Origin: Sphagnum compactum
Lineage: Eukaryota; Bryophyta; Sphagnopsida; Sphagnales
Direction of reading: 5' to 3'
Length of the DNA: 64,000 nt
NCBI GenBank assembly: GCA_965153455.1
Contig: OZ234500.1
Span: 10,912,001-10,976,000, forward strand
Of the stretch, positions 32,407 through 45,689 are shown piece by piece. Made by a program: the position numbers and the translations under genes. The notes beneath the pieces are model-generated. The model did no database searches, was not told the origin of the DNA, and was given only the letters and a program-made list of their open reading frames with translations. Within the stretch, counting starts at the first letter, position 1, and each line of letters begins with the position of its first letter.

Positions 32407-35112
32407 CTAATGAAACTTCAACGCTTGCGAGTAAACTCTAGCCAACCCATATATGCAAAAAACTCCACCTACGACCGCTGGTGTTATGGTCAGCCTTTTA
32501 TACTTAAGTTCGTTAGGCATGACAGCAATTGATGAGAATATAAATGAAACAATAAAACTTGCAATGGACAGGAGAAGGGCTTGAATGGCGTTTCGCACAG
32601 CGTTTCGACTTCGGGCTAATTCTTCGCGCAAACCCTCCTGGGCCAAAGGAAAAGATGGCACGATTGCAAACATGATGGATGTCATAGCAACATAAAATGA
32701 AACACAATTGGTAATAACAAAGATTTTGACCAGAAATTTCGTGATTGGTTCGTGATAATTCATATCTGGATCATAACCAGTGAGCGGAGAGAAATGACCG
32801 TTAAAAGAAATGCTTGCAATAAGAGCAGCAACCACAGCAGTTGCGGTCCCCGCTGCATTGATTTTGGCTTTTGCTCTATATTTTTCTTTTGCAATTTTGT
32901 CATACCACCAAAGTCGTGCTTCATGGGGTCCATCAAATCCAGGATCTGCTATGTTTTTTTCTGTATCAGGTTGCCAGATGTCAACTCCAGCTTGCAACAA
33001 TAAGTTAATACAGGCTTTTTTCCCATCATATCCATGAGTTTCCGACCCTTCTTTCTTCATTTCTCCTGTTTTAGATTTTTCCATTCCAGTCCGTGCCAAC
33101 CCATGAACATTCACATAATTCTCGAAGGATAAGAAATGATTTATCTTATCCCCTTGTTCATGATTTGGATGAGTTGCATTTACTGCAAAATGTAAAGGAG
33201 CAAAACCATTTTGGAATGTGTTCAAGTGATCACCCTTTGCACTGTCCATTAAAGATTGCAAACATTGAGGATCTCCTCTTGCAGCAGCTAGGTGAAAGCA
33301 ATGGCCAACATCCAATGTGCGTCGAGCCTACATACATACAACCTCCATTGATATTAAATCAACATCCACTCTCGCAATGGCCCCACATCGACACTTTCAG
33401 TTCTTAAGCGGGGTACTACATGGGGTACACATATTACTGCAAATATATACGCTATTGGAGCTTTTGGTCAATCACCAGCTAGTTCCATCATACGAAGTCA
33501 AGCAAAACATTCCAAAACTTTCACAAATCTGCTCAAGACGCCCTAAAAACTTGAGCTCTAACTTTGAAGATAATCTTTTAAAATAAAAGGCAGGACGGCC
33601 ACGCCTGCCTTAACAGTTTAACAGTTTATCCCAATCCAAATACTTCATGATTCAGACAAATTGATGAAGATGCTACAATCACAAATTTGAGGCTGCAGAA
33701 ATTAATAAGTGGGATCATATATTAGTCACATACCTCTAACATTGCGTCCACCATATGCACCTGACCCATTATGGTTGCCAATTCCAAAGCAGTCCAGTTG
33801 CGCCCTGACAACTTGGGTCTATCATCTTTCCTGTGCTGAATTCCACTTGCCTCAATGAATAAATTGCATTGAATATCTCCGTCAGTTCTGGGGCTGGCCA
33901 GCAGGAACCGGGCAGCGTCAACATTATTGTGCAAAACAGCCAAATGAAGGGCAGTGACATTTCCAGTCGATACATTATCGCTCCTCCACAGCGCATTCAC
34001 ATCTGTCATAGGGTGAATTAAAAGGGCTTCGATTACTGCTCTGCCGGCACGTTTATTTGCCACAGCCCGGTGCAGGGGAGTCCTTCCCGCAAGATCCCGT
34101 GCGTTTAGACAATTTTGGGAAGTGACATCGTCACAAGCTGGTTCCTCGTCCAAAATTCCTAACGCCTTCGTAACTATATTAGCCATGTCTCTATCACGCG
34201 AATTATCACCGAGCCCATCTTCCTCGACGGCAACATGCAGTAGAGTTCGACCTTGGGCATCCTTAAGCTCGAAAAGCGCTTGTAAGAGATGATTGCCCCC
34301 GTTCTTCGTGTGTCTCATTACTCGCTGTAGGAAGTCGACTAGGTGGGCGTGTTTGCAAGCCACATGTAGATAGAGCAACCATTGTCGACGTTGCACAAAG
34401 TTGTAATCCACATCAGCTTCAAAAGCTTCTTCCAACGTCTTTGATACAGTTCCTCCAAAATTCGGATTGTTAAGAATGTGTTGTATACTATTGGACAAAT
34501 GGACGTTTGCCTCTGGAAACTCTGCAGGTTGTATATTAGCTGGCAAGCCATTAAATATTAGGTCCCGGACAACCGCGTTCCCAACAATATCTGCTATGGC
34601 AAATACGTCCGCGCCGCACAAGCTTGTATCCTTTGCATTCAGGAGCATATCCAGAGAGGACGTGGTGTTGGGAGGGTTATTGACAGATCTCAAAACCTCG
34701 TTCACTAATCGCGAACATCCTTGCATGACAGCCACATGCAACACAGTACGACCATTGGAATCTATCTCTCTCCATAGATTATGTTTTCTCTGTAAGAGGC
34801 GCAGAAGAGTCTGACAATCTCTCCTCTTTAGAGCAGCACACCATTCTGATTGTGGAGACGCCACGACAAACCCAGTGAACCCATCTCCAATCAGATGTCG
34901 CAACCATCCTACAAGAAAGACGAATGGAAGTGGAAAATGAGGTACTAATCAAGTAACTCTAGGACAATATCGGCACTTTCAGGAATGTAGTTCAAATGTT
35001 CGCCTTCAATTTCAACGTGGAAGTACAAATTTCAAGGATGTGATTAGTGATTGATATTATTTGGAGGCATGGAAGACGGACCTCGTCGGTGGCCATTGAA
35101 AGCAGTGGCCAT
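32407..35112 (-). CDS. Ankyrin-repeat PGG-type membrane protein
   Basis: Three exons on the minus strand: 35112-35082 (ATG, 10 codons plus 1 base, inferred), 34908-33734 and 33327-32407. All introns are GT/AG and phases agree, giving about 708 intact residues. The first exon is the weakest part; it was chosen because its donor and phase fit. Ankyrin units read in order 'NGRTVLHVAVMQG', 'LLYLHVACKHAHLV', 'QGRTLLHVAVEEDG', 'AGRTPLHRAVANK', 'NVTALHLAVLHNN', 'NWTALELATIMGQ', 'CFHLAAARGDP' and 'GFAPLHFAVNAT'. The C-terminal PGG-like region starts 'KINAAGTATAVVAALIASISFNG' in part (about residue 557) and has four hydrophobic segments (about 562-577, 598-626, 649-672, 682-702). The Pro-Pro-Gly-Gly core is replaced by 'SPLTGY'. 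The family includes ACD6- and ITN1-like plant proteins acting at membranes in defence and stress signalling; the exact role here is unknown. Confidence 0.8.
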
Positions 35113-38100
35113 TGGAGAACAAGGCTCATGACTGCACGAAGGAAACCCACGACCACGGAAGTCCTCGCCGCTTGGCCAACTCTATCGATCCTGCTCCTGG
35201 ATATATAACCAGGTGGGTAGAGGCGAAGGCTTCAATGCCTAATAGTTTACAACCATAGCATTGGCAGCTCGTACACCGTCGTCACTCCATTGCTCAAGGA
35301 CGGCTGTTGCAGCGAGGAGGGATCCTTCAAAGAAGAGCCGGCGTTAGGATCGACAGGAAGTTGGTTGTCAGTCGGTAAAGGCCTTGAAAGTCTTCTTTCC
35401 CAAAGCAAACAGGAAACACAAAATTAATTGTGGGGACCAGGGTAGGAATCTGTACCTCGATTCGTTTGTATTTAGTATGCTTATTTAGGAAAGAGAGGCA
35501 TGTAGTGTACGGCACGCACCAAAAAGGGTTTTCCACTGTAACGAGAGATTATAGTACTTTTAGCCTTGACAATGAATCCCCAATCAAGGGATGTTCCTCA
35601 TACTGATTTTTGCAATAGGAATCTTCTTTTTAAGTTATGTATTTTGGACATTGGCTAAGTGCCAACATAGATAGTATTTTCCTTCACCAAACAATTAAAT
35701 GTATCCACTTCGAAATTGGTATTTTAAATTGGTCTAGCATCCTACTCCAGCAACATTATTTGTTGTTGAAAAGTAGCAAACCGTCACGGATAGGAATAGA
35801 AGCTCTCCACCCCCAGCCCCCTCCCCCCCTTGAGCTCATCTTCACCTTAGGTTATAGGTAATGGAACCTTATATCGCATTTGTCTCATTGCACCTAGACC
35901 AAGAGCATAATTAGTATCACATTACAACACTTGTTGCTATAATGCAGACCCTATTAAACAGCATTCCACATCATGATTCATCACAACAAGACCGACATAT
36001 GTTATGAGAAGCTACCCGTCACTAATGGATATACACCCATCGGAGTGCAGGCTGCATAAGACAAATTACCACAATTTGCTGACTACAAAATATGACAGTA
36101 AAACAAACTCAACATTTGGCAAAAATTCGCCCAAAAAAACCTGGTTCAATACCTCCCATCACATCAAGCCTTGAAAACCTATCAATTCCCAAAAATTCAA
36201 TTGTCCACACCAATACACATTTCCTTACTTACTACATATTTTTTTAAAAACCACTAGCATTATGAGTCTAACAACTATATAGTCAATGTTATTTGACTGA
36301 ATGACTAATTATGGACCTATTTTGACTAATAAGAAAATTAAATGTGTCTGATATCACTAAATCTAATTTCCATTCTAATCATATTAGAGACTGATGGTTA
36401 CACATGAACTATGGTATGCAACAACTATGTGAAGATTGTGATTATATTGGCATGACTAAACTTGTCAATCCCAATGTACATACCACATAAAATATCTCAA
36501 CTTTGTTACTTTGTGCAAATTGTATACCATATTGGCTTGCTATTTTTAAAGGCATTGTTATAATCTAAATTGTCTTAACACAACTACCACTAATTTATAT
36601 AGCTCTTGAATCAGGGTTTCACTTCCATCAACACCCCTTTATCCATGTTTTTTCCTTTCATGCTTAGTTTTTTTGTTTTAATATATTTTCTTGACAAATA
36701 ATTCAAAATCTTGCAACCTAAATCCAATAAGTACTACATGAGAGTTCAATCAATATTAGAATTTAAAATAATTTTTAAATGAAAATATTTTCTAAGTTAT
36801 GAAATTGAAAACCTCTAAAATTGTATAATTAATTTTTAAATTATTATTTCAAAAATGAACTAGTTTCTTCATGAACTTTTTGAAAGTATGACATTTAATT
36901 AATTAATGATCTACCACATCAAATTCATGGACCAAATCAAAATATTTGTGACACCTGCAATCAAAGTATTAAAGGGATATGAAATCAAATGTAACATGCC
37001 CAAATAATACTTTCTTTTATGAAAATTAAATTAAATTAAAGACATGTGAAGCTCACCTAATTATGAAGTTACATAGTACACGAGAACACATCATATTGTG
37101 TGAGATTTGAAATATACAAGTGTTCATATTTATGTGATGACATTATTTGTGACAATGTGAAGTTGCAGCAGGATGATTAAGGACTCTCCAAATATATTTC
37201 ATGAAACACCTAACATAAAGGGGGATAAAATACATTTTTTTTGTATGTTGTAAGATATTGAAATATTCAAAAAATATTTTATTAAAATTTAGAACAGTTT
37301 TAAATATATTTTAGGTATATTTTCATGATCAATTCTAAGCACCCTATTTACAATTAAGTAAACTATAACTTTTATTTCCTAATGAATTTGTTGAACTTTT
37401 TTTTTTGGTATGTCATTTGAAAAAACATGGAAATGACACCCCCAAGTTGGTGGTCAATAGCACTCTTATCTTTTTAAAACTTTAATGGTATCAACTAGTG
37501 TGAGTAGTTCTTTACTTTTCTAAAATTTTAAGATTATTAGTTTTTGCAATAATAACACAACTAAAGTTGATTAGCAACAACGAGATAATGAACTCAAAAT
37601 AACAACACAATGAGCTTCGAACAGCAACACAATGAACACCTAACAACAACAACACTATGAACTTTAAGTAACAACGAAACCGCATCCAAAAAAAAAAACT
37701 AAATCATATGACAACTCCGACAACAATCAACATATAATCCTGCTTGCTTCCCATGCGAAAGAAGCAACACCTCCTAACACTAAACGTAAACATTGCCTCC
37801 TAACTCCTAACCATAAACCTAAATTCTGCCTCCTAAAACGATTTACCCGCCGGACTTTATGCTTTTCAAGTGCATAAGGATTGGCCACCTACCGACTATC
37901 GAGGGCTCTCCGCGCTAATGCATTGATTACTGTGAAAGAGATATTTAAAGGTCGAAACTTGTAAGACTTTCTTACCTGTGCAGGAGTAGGCTCGTGGCTT
38001 GAAATTAGAACCACTGTATAGGGTATGGGTGACACTGAAAACGAACCGTAATGCAGGGGTCAGAATAATTAAATGTTGTGTGAAATTGATTAAAGATTGA

Positions 38101-38595
38101 TGACTTTCATCATTGTCAAAATGCGCACTATTTTCTGACATTTTGGTCGAATATTAAATAATTAAATAATAAGCAGTGATTTTTTTGCAATAAATGTTCC
38201 ATACTGGACTATCGAACAGGTATTAAGTGTTGCATGTAATTTGCTCTTGACTTTGAAACCCTCCCCTGGAGCGCAAAAGAGTCTTACACACTTCTTCTCA
38301 CAGCTACTTCAGATTTCCGTCTACGATTGCATCTGAAACACCACCTCAACCTCAGATTGCACAACAAATCTTGTATTCATGTTCTCACATATATTATCTT
38401 GTATCTATATTCTCATATTCTGTCTTATTTTTTGTGTGGATTTTACGTTCGCAAATACTAGGTGCAAAATTTATCAATTTATTTTTGTCATTTGTCGATT
38501 TATTTGAATTTGCCATAAAATCCATTCCATTTGCTCTTTTGTGCTGGGCTGTTGTATATTTTGAGCAGTCGAGGCTTCCATCCACAAGAACCAAC
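35113..38595. other. Intergenic region, increasingly AT-rich
   Basis: The first few hundred bases should hold the promoter of the minus-strand ANK-PGG gene. A C-run occurs at about 35808-35830. From 36000 to 37700 the sequence is very AT-rich with only short open frames, and repeated 'AACAACACAATGAAC' words at 37600-37670. The last 300 bases should include the leader of the SERAC1-like gene. No further gene recognised. Confidence 0.45.
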
Positions 38596-40277
38596 ATGCC
38601 TGAGATCGCTAGTCAAGTAAGAGCCTAACTGTCTGTGCTTGGTCGCCAGAAAATATCTAATTCTTGGTGAGAAATTTTATCATATTTTTTGGTATTATGG
38701 TGTTTTTCCAAACTGTATGATGTCAACAATCTGAGGATGTGGCTGGAAAACAATTGTAGGAATCCTTCGAATTTCACCAGTTATGGCCAGTTGCGGAAAT
38801 GAAAGAGACTAATATGCTTCTGACTATCATCTTCTTCCATGGATTGCAATTGCTCGACGGGATGGAGTCCTGGAAGACCACATGGACGCAACGTGGCACC
38901 GATGTCTGCTGGCCTCAAGAATGGTTACCAGAGGCTCTAGGGATGGAGACAGTGAGAGTGATCTCCGTATCCTACGACTCCATTGCCAGTAACTGGGGAA
39001 AATGGGAGAAAGTGCAAGAGGTGGAAACCTTAGGCTCCAACCTCGTTAACGAGCTCATCCATGAGTAATGCGGCTCTCACTGTGTCTCCTCTCACAAATC
39101 CATCCGCTTTAGTAGGTTCGATCATATGGATTGCAATTGTCAAGCAAGTCCATAAGATATCTGATACAACAAGAGGGAATCGCTGCACATAAGTTTTCAT
39201 AAACACTTCCAAAAGTTTCAAAATCGGACTCAGACCAGGATAGCATCAGACAATGACCTCTGTTTGTTTAGGTTTCCTAAATATGCAGGGGTGACAACTG
39301 GTGGCTCCACCATGTTCCTAGAATTGCACTGCTTGGCCACAACTTTTAACTTCAATGAAAAGTTTCTCTGGCTTTAAATTTTGAATTCACATCAGTATAA
39401 CGTTCTGACAAAGAGCTCTGTTTGTTTGCTTTTCAAAAAGATGCAGAGGTGGTAAGTGGTGGCTTCGCGAAGATAATAAAATTGTGCTGGTTGGGCACAG
39501 TTTTGGGGGTATTGTCATTAAGAGTTTGACTGTTGAGGCTTCCAAGCATGCAAGCTCTTCTTGCAAAATGTGCAAGGCATTTCTTAAGCATATTAAGGGG
39601 ATGATATTTTACGCAGTACCCCATTCTGGTCGACTGATCGCACAATATGCAGAAAACTTTGACAAAGCATTCCCCCATCGACTGGCTGGTGTCGTGAGGA
39701 AACTGAAAGAATTTGAAGATCACATGGAACAACTGTCAAACAAATTTGATGATATCCTGAAATTGTCTTCAGACAAGGATCATGCACCTCATGGGACCAA
39801 AATCTACTCTTTTGCAGAAAGACTGAAATACAATGAGGTCAGCTCACCAAGCTACTTCATATTTATTGTAGTTTCTGACTTTTCAAGTCAAGAGTGTCAA
39901 TGACAGTTGGTTTTGTTTTCCTGAAGGTTCTGGTGGTGCCACTGGCTTCAGTAACCAAATTGGCAGGCCACAATATGATTGTTAAGGCCAATCATGTTGA
40001 CATTTGCAAACCAGCCACCAAAGGAGATCCAGGATACGAAAAACTATTGGAGATCCTGGAAATGATCCTGGTACCAGACAGCAACCACCACATGTCAACC
40101 TCTGCAATGAAGCAATCAGCAAGGAGCACAGCTGTCAAAAGTTCAATCAAATCTGAAAATTTGTCAGGAACAATTCCACAGTCACCCTTTCACGAGCTGA
40201 TTCACTATATCAGTAACAAGCTGATTCCCTATATCAGTAACAAACTACATGACCTTGTGCGAACCAAAAGGATATAG
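38596..40277 (+). CDS. SERAC1-like alpha/beta hydrolase
   Basis: Four exons with GT/AG borders and matching phases: 38596-38616, 38781-39064, 39441-39837 and 39927-40277, giving 350 residues without a stop. The fold is a serine hydrolase of the SERAC1/PGAP1-like lipase group. 'LTIIFFHGLQ' is the first core strand and oxyanion region; 'GTDVCWPQEWL' and 'VISVSYDS' follow in family order; 'IVLVGHSFGGIVIKSL' is the nucleophile elbow with catalytic Ser in G-H-S-F-G; 'YAVPHSG' follows; and 'VKANHVDICKP' holds the probable catalytic His near residue 270. No signal peptide or TM segment is evident, and the C-terminal 70 residues are low-similarity. The first exon (7 codons, M-P-E-I-A-S-Q) is inferred from phase; an alternative start is the ATG at 38799. 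Related proteins act on membrane phospholipid or GPI substrates; the substrate here is unknown. Confidence 0.8.
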
Positions 40278-43200
40278 TACGTGACATAGTACCTTCCTTG
40301 TCCAAGCTGCTAGATTAGGCTAGTACATGTTATCATAAACAGTAAGCCAGTCCATGAACCATTGAAGTATTTTCAGGACCTTACACCCAGTGCATGATGT
40401 AGAATTCAAAGTGCATCCAGCTTATGAATGAATTGAGTTAGATCATGATAGCTTCAGAACCTTCTGCAATTGCCTGTAAAAATGTATTCTTTATAAATGT
40501 AAAAAGCCCTCCATACTTCCAACAGAGTAATGCATTGCTCCAAACAGAATTGTGAGAAAATCTAATCAGAATCTAGAACATAACATTGAGTGAGAAAAGC
40601 AACTAAATTACGAGAATATAAAAATTAAGAGAATTGAATAGCAGCCTGGACTATAGTGACAATCTCTGACATGTATTGTGCATTGAACAGCAACATGTAG
40701 TGATAGTCAGCTGCAGCAGGTGTAGGTCAACATCAAATATCTTGTGGCAATGAATTACCATGATTGCTAGTTAGTCTGGCTGTCTTCCATTACCAGCAGT
40801 GGTGCAGGCCATTGTTAACATCAAACAAGGTATTGAGTTTCCATGAATATCTATTGGTAGCTTCAGTCCCAATGACTTCCCTCAGCAAACAGGAGTGTGG
40901 GTGTATGACTGGTCCAACATCAACATCAAATACTGAGTTTATGTCATTATTCTGGAAGTAACAACTGAAATTACATGCATACTGAGAACATCTTGATTCT
41001 CCTTACTTACAATTAGAGTCACCATAAATTGAGAGTTAACTGAATAAGAAGGTTCCAGAGATTTCAGATCCAACAACATATCAGTAGTAACCCTGAACCA
41101 GCAGTAACAAAAGGACTCGCCCATGATGCTGGCTAGCTCAGTAAAACATAAGAAATAAACATTACCAAGGAAACCAAGAACAAAGAGGAACAAAAAGATA
41201 AGGGAAAACCAAAAAATAAGTAAAAGAGGAAATAGGAAGAAAAGGGAGAAACAACATAGACGAGCATGATCGACAATGACATGGTGGGCTTCAAAAACCA
41301 AGGAGAAACAAGCCATTGAAATAATCACTGTGAAGAATTGACAAGTATTGATTTGAAAGGTGGAAATGCTAGACAGAAATCTTTCTTTGTTTAGAACAAT
41401 TCTAGTTCATACATGCCACCATCAATAGACTTCGTCTAAATATATGTAGTATGAGAAATCAGGGACATTAGGAACTACCAAACCATTTATGAACCTTCTT
41501 ACTAGGGGTAACTTAGAAAGAAAAAACTGGACAACGATTAGACTCAAGACATTCAACAACTCCTGAGAATTCGTCAAGAAACAAACATTTCCAAGAGGGC
41601 CATGCACTTTCTGTGAATTTGCAACCCAGAGGTCAACAACCACCACCAAAATAGCCTCATGAAAGGAGCTTCTAGGCGTTAATGGGTTTTAATGGAACTT
41701 CTGCATTAAGGAACATGAAGGCCAAACTTTGCTTTAAACATATTAGCAGCATTGAAAGAACTATGACAGATTCTGACAAACTGACTTCACAGAAGTGCCT
41801 TCAAAGAAACTAACCTCATTGAAAATAGCTCATAATTCACATAAGCATCAAGAAATCTCCATACTCATGATAGCAGGTAACCAGAACCAAGTGAAAAACT
41901 TCTCTGTTAAATAAAAGAAAAAACTCAGATAAGGACTAAGGAACAGGGATGTAGAAATACATGGATCTCACCACCTCCAACAGAGCGCTAGTCTGGGATC
42001 AGAGTGTCTTATTGAAGCTGTGGGATTTGCCAAACTTTCTCCACACAATGAGTGATTCCTTGTGGTCAGAAGCTTTCTCAGCTATCATGCTACAACTAAG
42101 AGACTAGTTAAGTAACATGCTTCCATCTACTTTTCCATGAACATTTCAATACCTGCAAGAGGGGTTGGGGTGCTTGCCTGATCAAAGAAAGGAATCAGGA
42201 GGGACAAAGTGACAGGCAGGAAGAGGGTTTGTGAGCAACTCACATCCAAGAACAATTGAACATGACAATTTGCACACATGAGATTTGAGGAGTAAAGCAA
42301 GTTTAGGGATTCTGCAACACGGAAAAACTGATTGAAATAAAGACTAATTTACTATACTACTGTCAGCATTGAAGGAAGATGCAAGAAATGTTTCTGGTCA
42401 TGTAAACGAGAGAGGATCTTACCGGTAACAGCATAAATGTAACAAATTGCAATCACCTTCTTTAGGCTCTGAGCAGAACGTGTGACCACCTCCAGACTAT
42501 CCGGATGTAACTTTTTCTTGTTGTATCCGAGACCACCTCGTATCCCGATTCTAATTAGTAAACTAGCTAGTACTCCACATAGTAAAACTAAATTACTAAT
42601 TACGCCCTTAACAATTAGAGTCCATTTAGCAATGCCATTGTGCAAGACATAGGATTTGAGATCTATTAATTTATTTGTTTTTGTAGGAGGAGGGTGACAT
42701 GGGTAGCTCAGGGAAGAAGAACTAAGAAAGCTACAGAAAATCTCGAGAACAACAAGAAGCGGCTACCTACCGGTCTTTAGAAATGCATTACCAACTTTCA
42801 TTGGAAGTACTTACATACCATACATCCTTACCTACGACACTTAGTACTTACCCACTTACATAGAGAGTTACCCAATAGGAGGGTTTGCAAAATAGGTTAC
42901 CAGGTTTGATGCGGTTCATGCAAAATTGAACATAATGGGTTTTTATGAATGGTGCAATGGTAGAACTCTTTCTCTCTTTTTTTTGGGCTAAAAATTACCA
43001 AAATGTAACACAGTTTTCTGAAAATGAAATATTCCATTGCAAATTGCCTTTTTTTATTCTTTTTTAAAAAATCACTTAAAATGCAACGATAAACTTTCTT
43101 TTTCTTTTGGGATAGTGTTGCCACATCTATGTTCCGCTAACACTGCTGGTGGGTAATGGGTCACAGAATCCCAAAAGGCATTAAAAACTTTTCTTCCCCA

Positions 43201-45689
43201 CTTCTAAGGAAACCGCGAGTGTTGCATGACAGAAATTGGGGACTTAAAATTTATAAAGGTAGAATCTCTCCAAAAGACACAACTCTCCCAACCCAAACAA
43301 CATGGAAATAAATTATTTTTCTCTCAGCTCATGCTCTTTTGTGTGATGACTTCCATAAAATAAATCAAGGCTTGGAAAAAGTATTGAGTTCCAAGCAGGG
43401 AGAGAGTGAGTTCCAATAAGGGTTTCTTTTAAGGGTTTTGCAATGTAGTCAAAGTGACAATCATCCACAAAATTATGTTAGCTAAATTTGGCTATACAAT
43501 AGAGCTATCCATGAAGTAAGTAAAACATAGCATCCGAAACCTGAGTTTGGTCATACAAGGGGTGAGATTAAAAAAAAACCTGCCAAAAAGTAGGGTAGCA
43601 TTCAAGGGGTGTGAAACTCAGAAAACCATCAATTTTGGTGGTATACTGAATTTCATCCTGTCTTTCCTTTTCCTGAGCGCCTCCACTGCTGCTACATATA
43701 TTTTCGCTGCTCCTACCTGTACAACTACTATAGTTAGTCTCGAACCTTGTGCATTAGATGCCGTGGTTTAGCAAAATTTCCTTATTTTGTGGATACCACT
43801 GAAAGAGGGGATAGGATGTGAAAGGAGGTCCAAAGACAGGGTGACTTTACGGATAACTCTAATAAATATGAAAGTTCTTAAAAAAGAGAATCCTTGGCTA
43901 CCTTCAGGAACTTATCACAAGACTATGGCGATTTGGAATCTGGTGAATTTGGGCCATATGTCCCATGAAAAATCCTTTGTAAAGATCAAAATCGTATTTT
44001 TCAGGTTCAAATTTGGTGAAAATTTGCTAGTAAAAGAAAGAACTGGTTCCAACTTCCTTGTCTTGTTGCAGTATTTTGCCTGTTCAATGTGACAAGGGGT
44101 TTTTGTTTTTCCAGTGTCATGACATCAACAATTTGGCAAAACTTTCCCAAAAATAGCAAAATTAGACATATTTACACTGCACAAAAAAAAATTCCAAACT
44201 TGTCCCAATTTTTCCAGACAAATGACAATTTTTTTTGTCAAATAAAAAACACTGAATTTGACTGCATAAAAACATGTTTTGCTTTTGGGAGTTGTGCGAA
44301 TCTAGCAAGTTGCAATTCCATGCTTGTCTAGCTCTTGGAAGGTTTTTTGTTTGGCCTCACATGGGTTAGTTTTGCATTAATAGAGAGATTAGATCCATAG
44401 CCACTTCATCATAATCTCTATTGAACCTCAAAACAATTTTATTATTTCTTTTTGTGATTGGAATAGTTAGAAACCCAAAACCCATCATCATCATCTCTTT
44501 TGGGTCTCAAGACATGTTTTGTCTTTCATTTTGTGATCAAATAGATAAAAGATACCCAAAACTCATCATCATCATCATCATCACCATCATCTCTTTTAGG
44601 TCTCAAATAATTTTTTATATTTAGTTCATCATAATGTAGGATAGAGATTTGCAAATTATGGGAATTGTATTGAACGTAGTTGTAGCAATGTTTTTTTTTA
44701 ACTGGCGAAATCTAGTCAAAAAGTGAAATTCAAAATTCAAAAAAGAAGTGATTTTGGAGGTTTTTAGTTGTCAGAAGTGAGGAAATTTTTTTTTTAAAAA
44801 ATTGTCAGATTCATATACTTGGTTTTCATTGTGTAGCCAAAAATATAGAAAGATAAATCAATTATTTTTACTTCATTTTTGGTATATAGCCAAATTTGGT
44901 TAAATCTTCCTAGGGATGATCCCCACTTTGCCTACAAATATAAAATTCCTTAAAGATATAGAAGATGGATTTGCAGCTTCATTGTTGACTTTGGATCTTG
45001 TCAGATGTACTACAAGCTAACATTCATTCGTTCTAGATGATTGCAAATTTATAGTTGGATCCAGAAATCACACCACACTATGAAGAGCATCTCCACCCAC
45101 AACCTCAAATCTGGGCCTCAATCAAGCTTTTGTCAAATCCAAACTATAAATTAAATATCCAACCTCCGCATGCAAAAAACTGGACAGTATAAAATGAGAG
45201 ACAGTTTACAGTTTAAGTAGACTTCAAAAGTTTGCCCGAGAATTTCTTTGAGAAGGGAGGTTCCATTCAAACTTAGCTGAGAGAGTTGTCAAGTGAGGGA
45301 GTTTAGCTGTACTTGTTGACTGGTGCCATCAATTGAGACATGAGCAATCTTCATGGTGCTGGAGTTTCTAGCTGATGGGATGAGTTCTTGCTGCTCTGAT
45401 AATGAATTTGGGAAAAGAAAAGTTCAGTGTTTGTAGCTGGATCTAAGTGCTTAAATAGCAATGGAGTGGCTGCTGAGAGCTGGTGGTCATGAGCCATTTG
45501 ATGATATGAAGGATCGAGAAGAGTTTCTGCCCTGGAGTAGTGGCAATGCAAAAACTGCTGCAACTGTCAAGAAGAAATATCATGTGTCAGGGTTCTTCAA
45601 GGTGTCGAAGTATAGGCAAGAGAAATTGTCCTACTTTGTCGAGATGAGTTTGCACCTTGTCACATGCTTCTAAGCTATTGTGAACTTGA
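40278..45689. other. Long intergenic region with no recognised gene
   Basis: Moderately AT-rich. Open frames are short; one hydrophobic frame at 41328-40939 (minus) is Phe/Leu-rich and resembles no family I know. A tandem duplication lies at 44422-44597. The words 'CAACATCAAATA' and 'CATCAAACAAGG' recur around 40730-40940. Poly-T or poly-A runs are common after 44000. Confidence 0.45.
44422..44597 (+). repeat. Tandem duplication with CAT-trinucleotide tract
   Basis: Copy 1 (about 44422-44500) and copy 2 (about 44501-44597) each end in 'CCCAAAACYCATCATCATC…CTCTTTT', with the CAT tract expanded in copy 2. The following 'AGGTCTCAAATAATTTT' starts a partial third copy. Non-coding. Confidence 0.7.

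Noticed and set aside
40939-41328. 129-codon hydrophobic minus-strand ORF
   Set aside because: Phe/Leu-rich composition arises from an A-rich plus strand; no family motif, and no exon-like splice context stands out.
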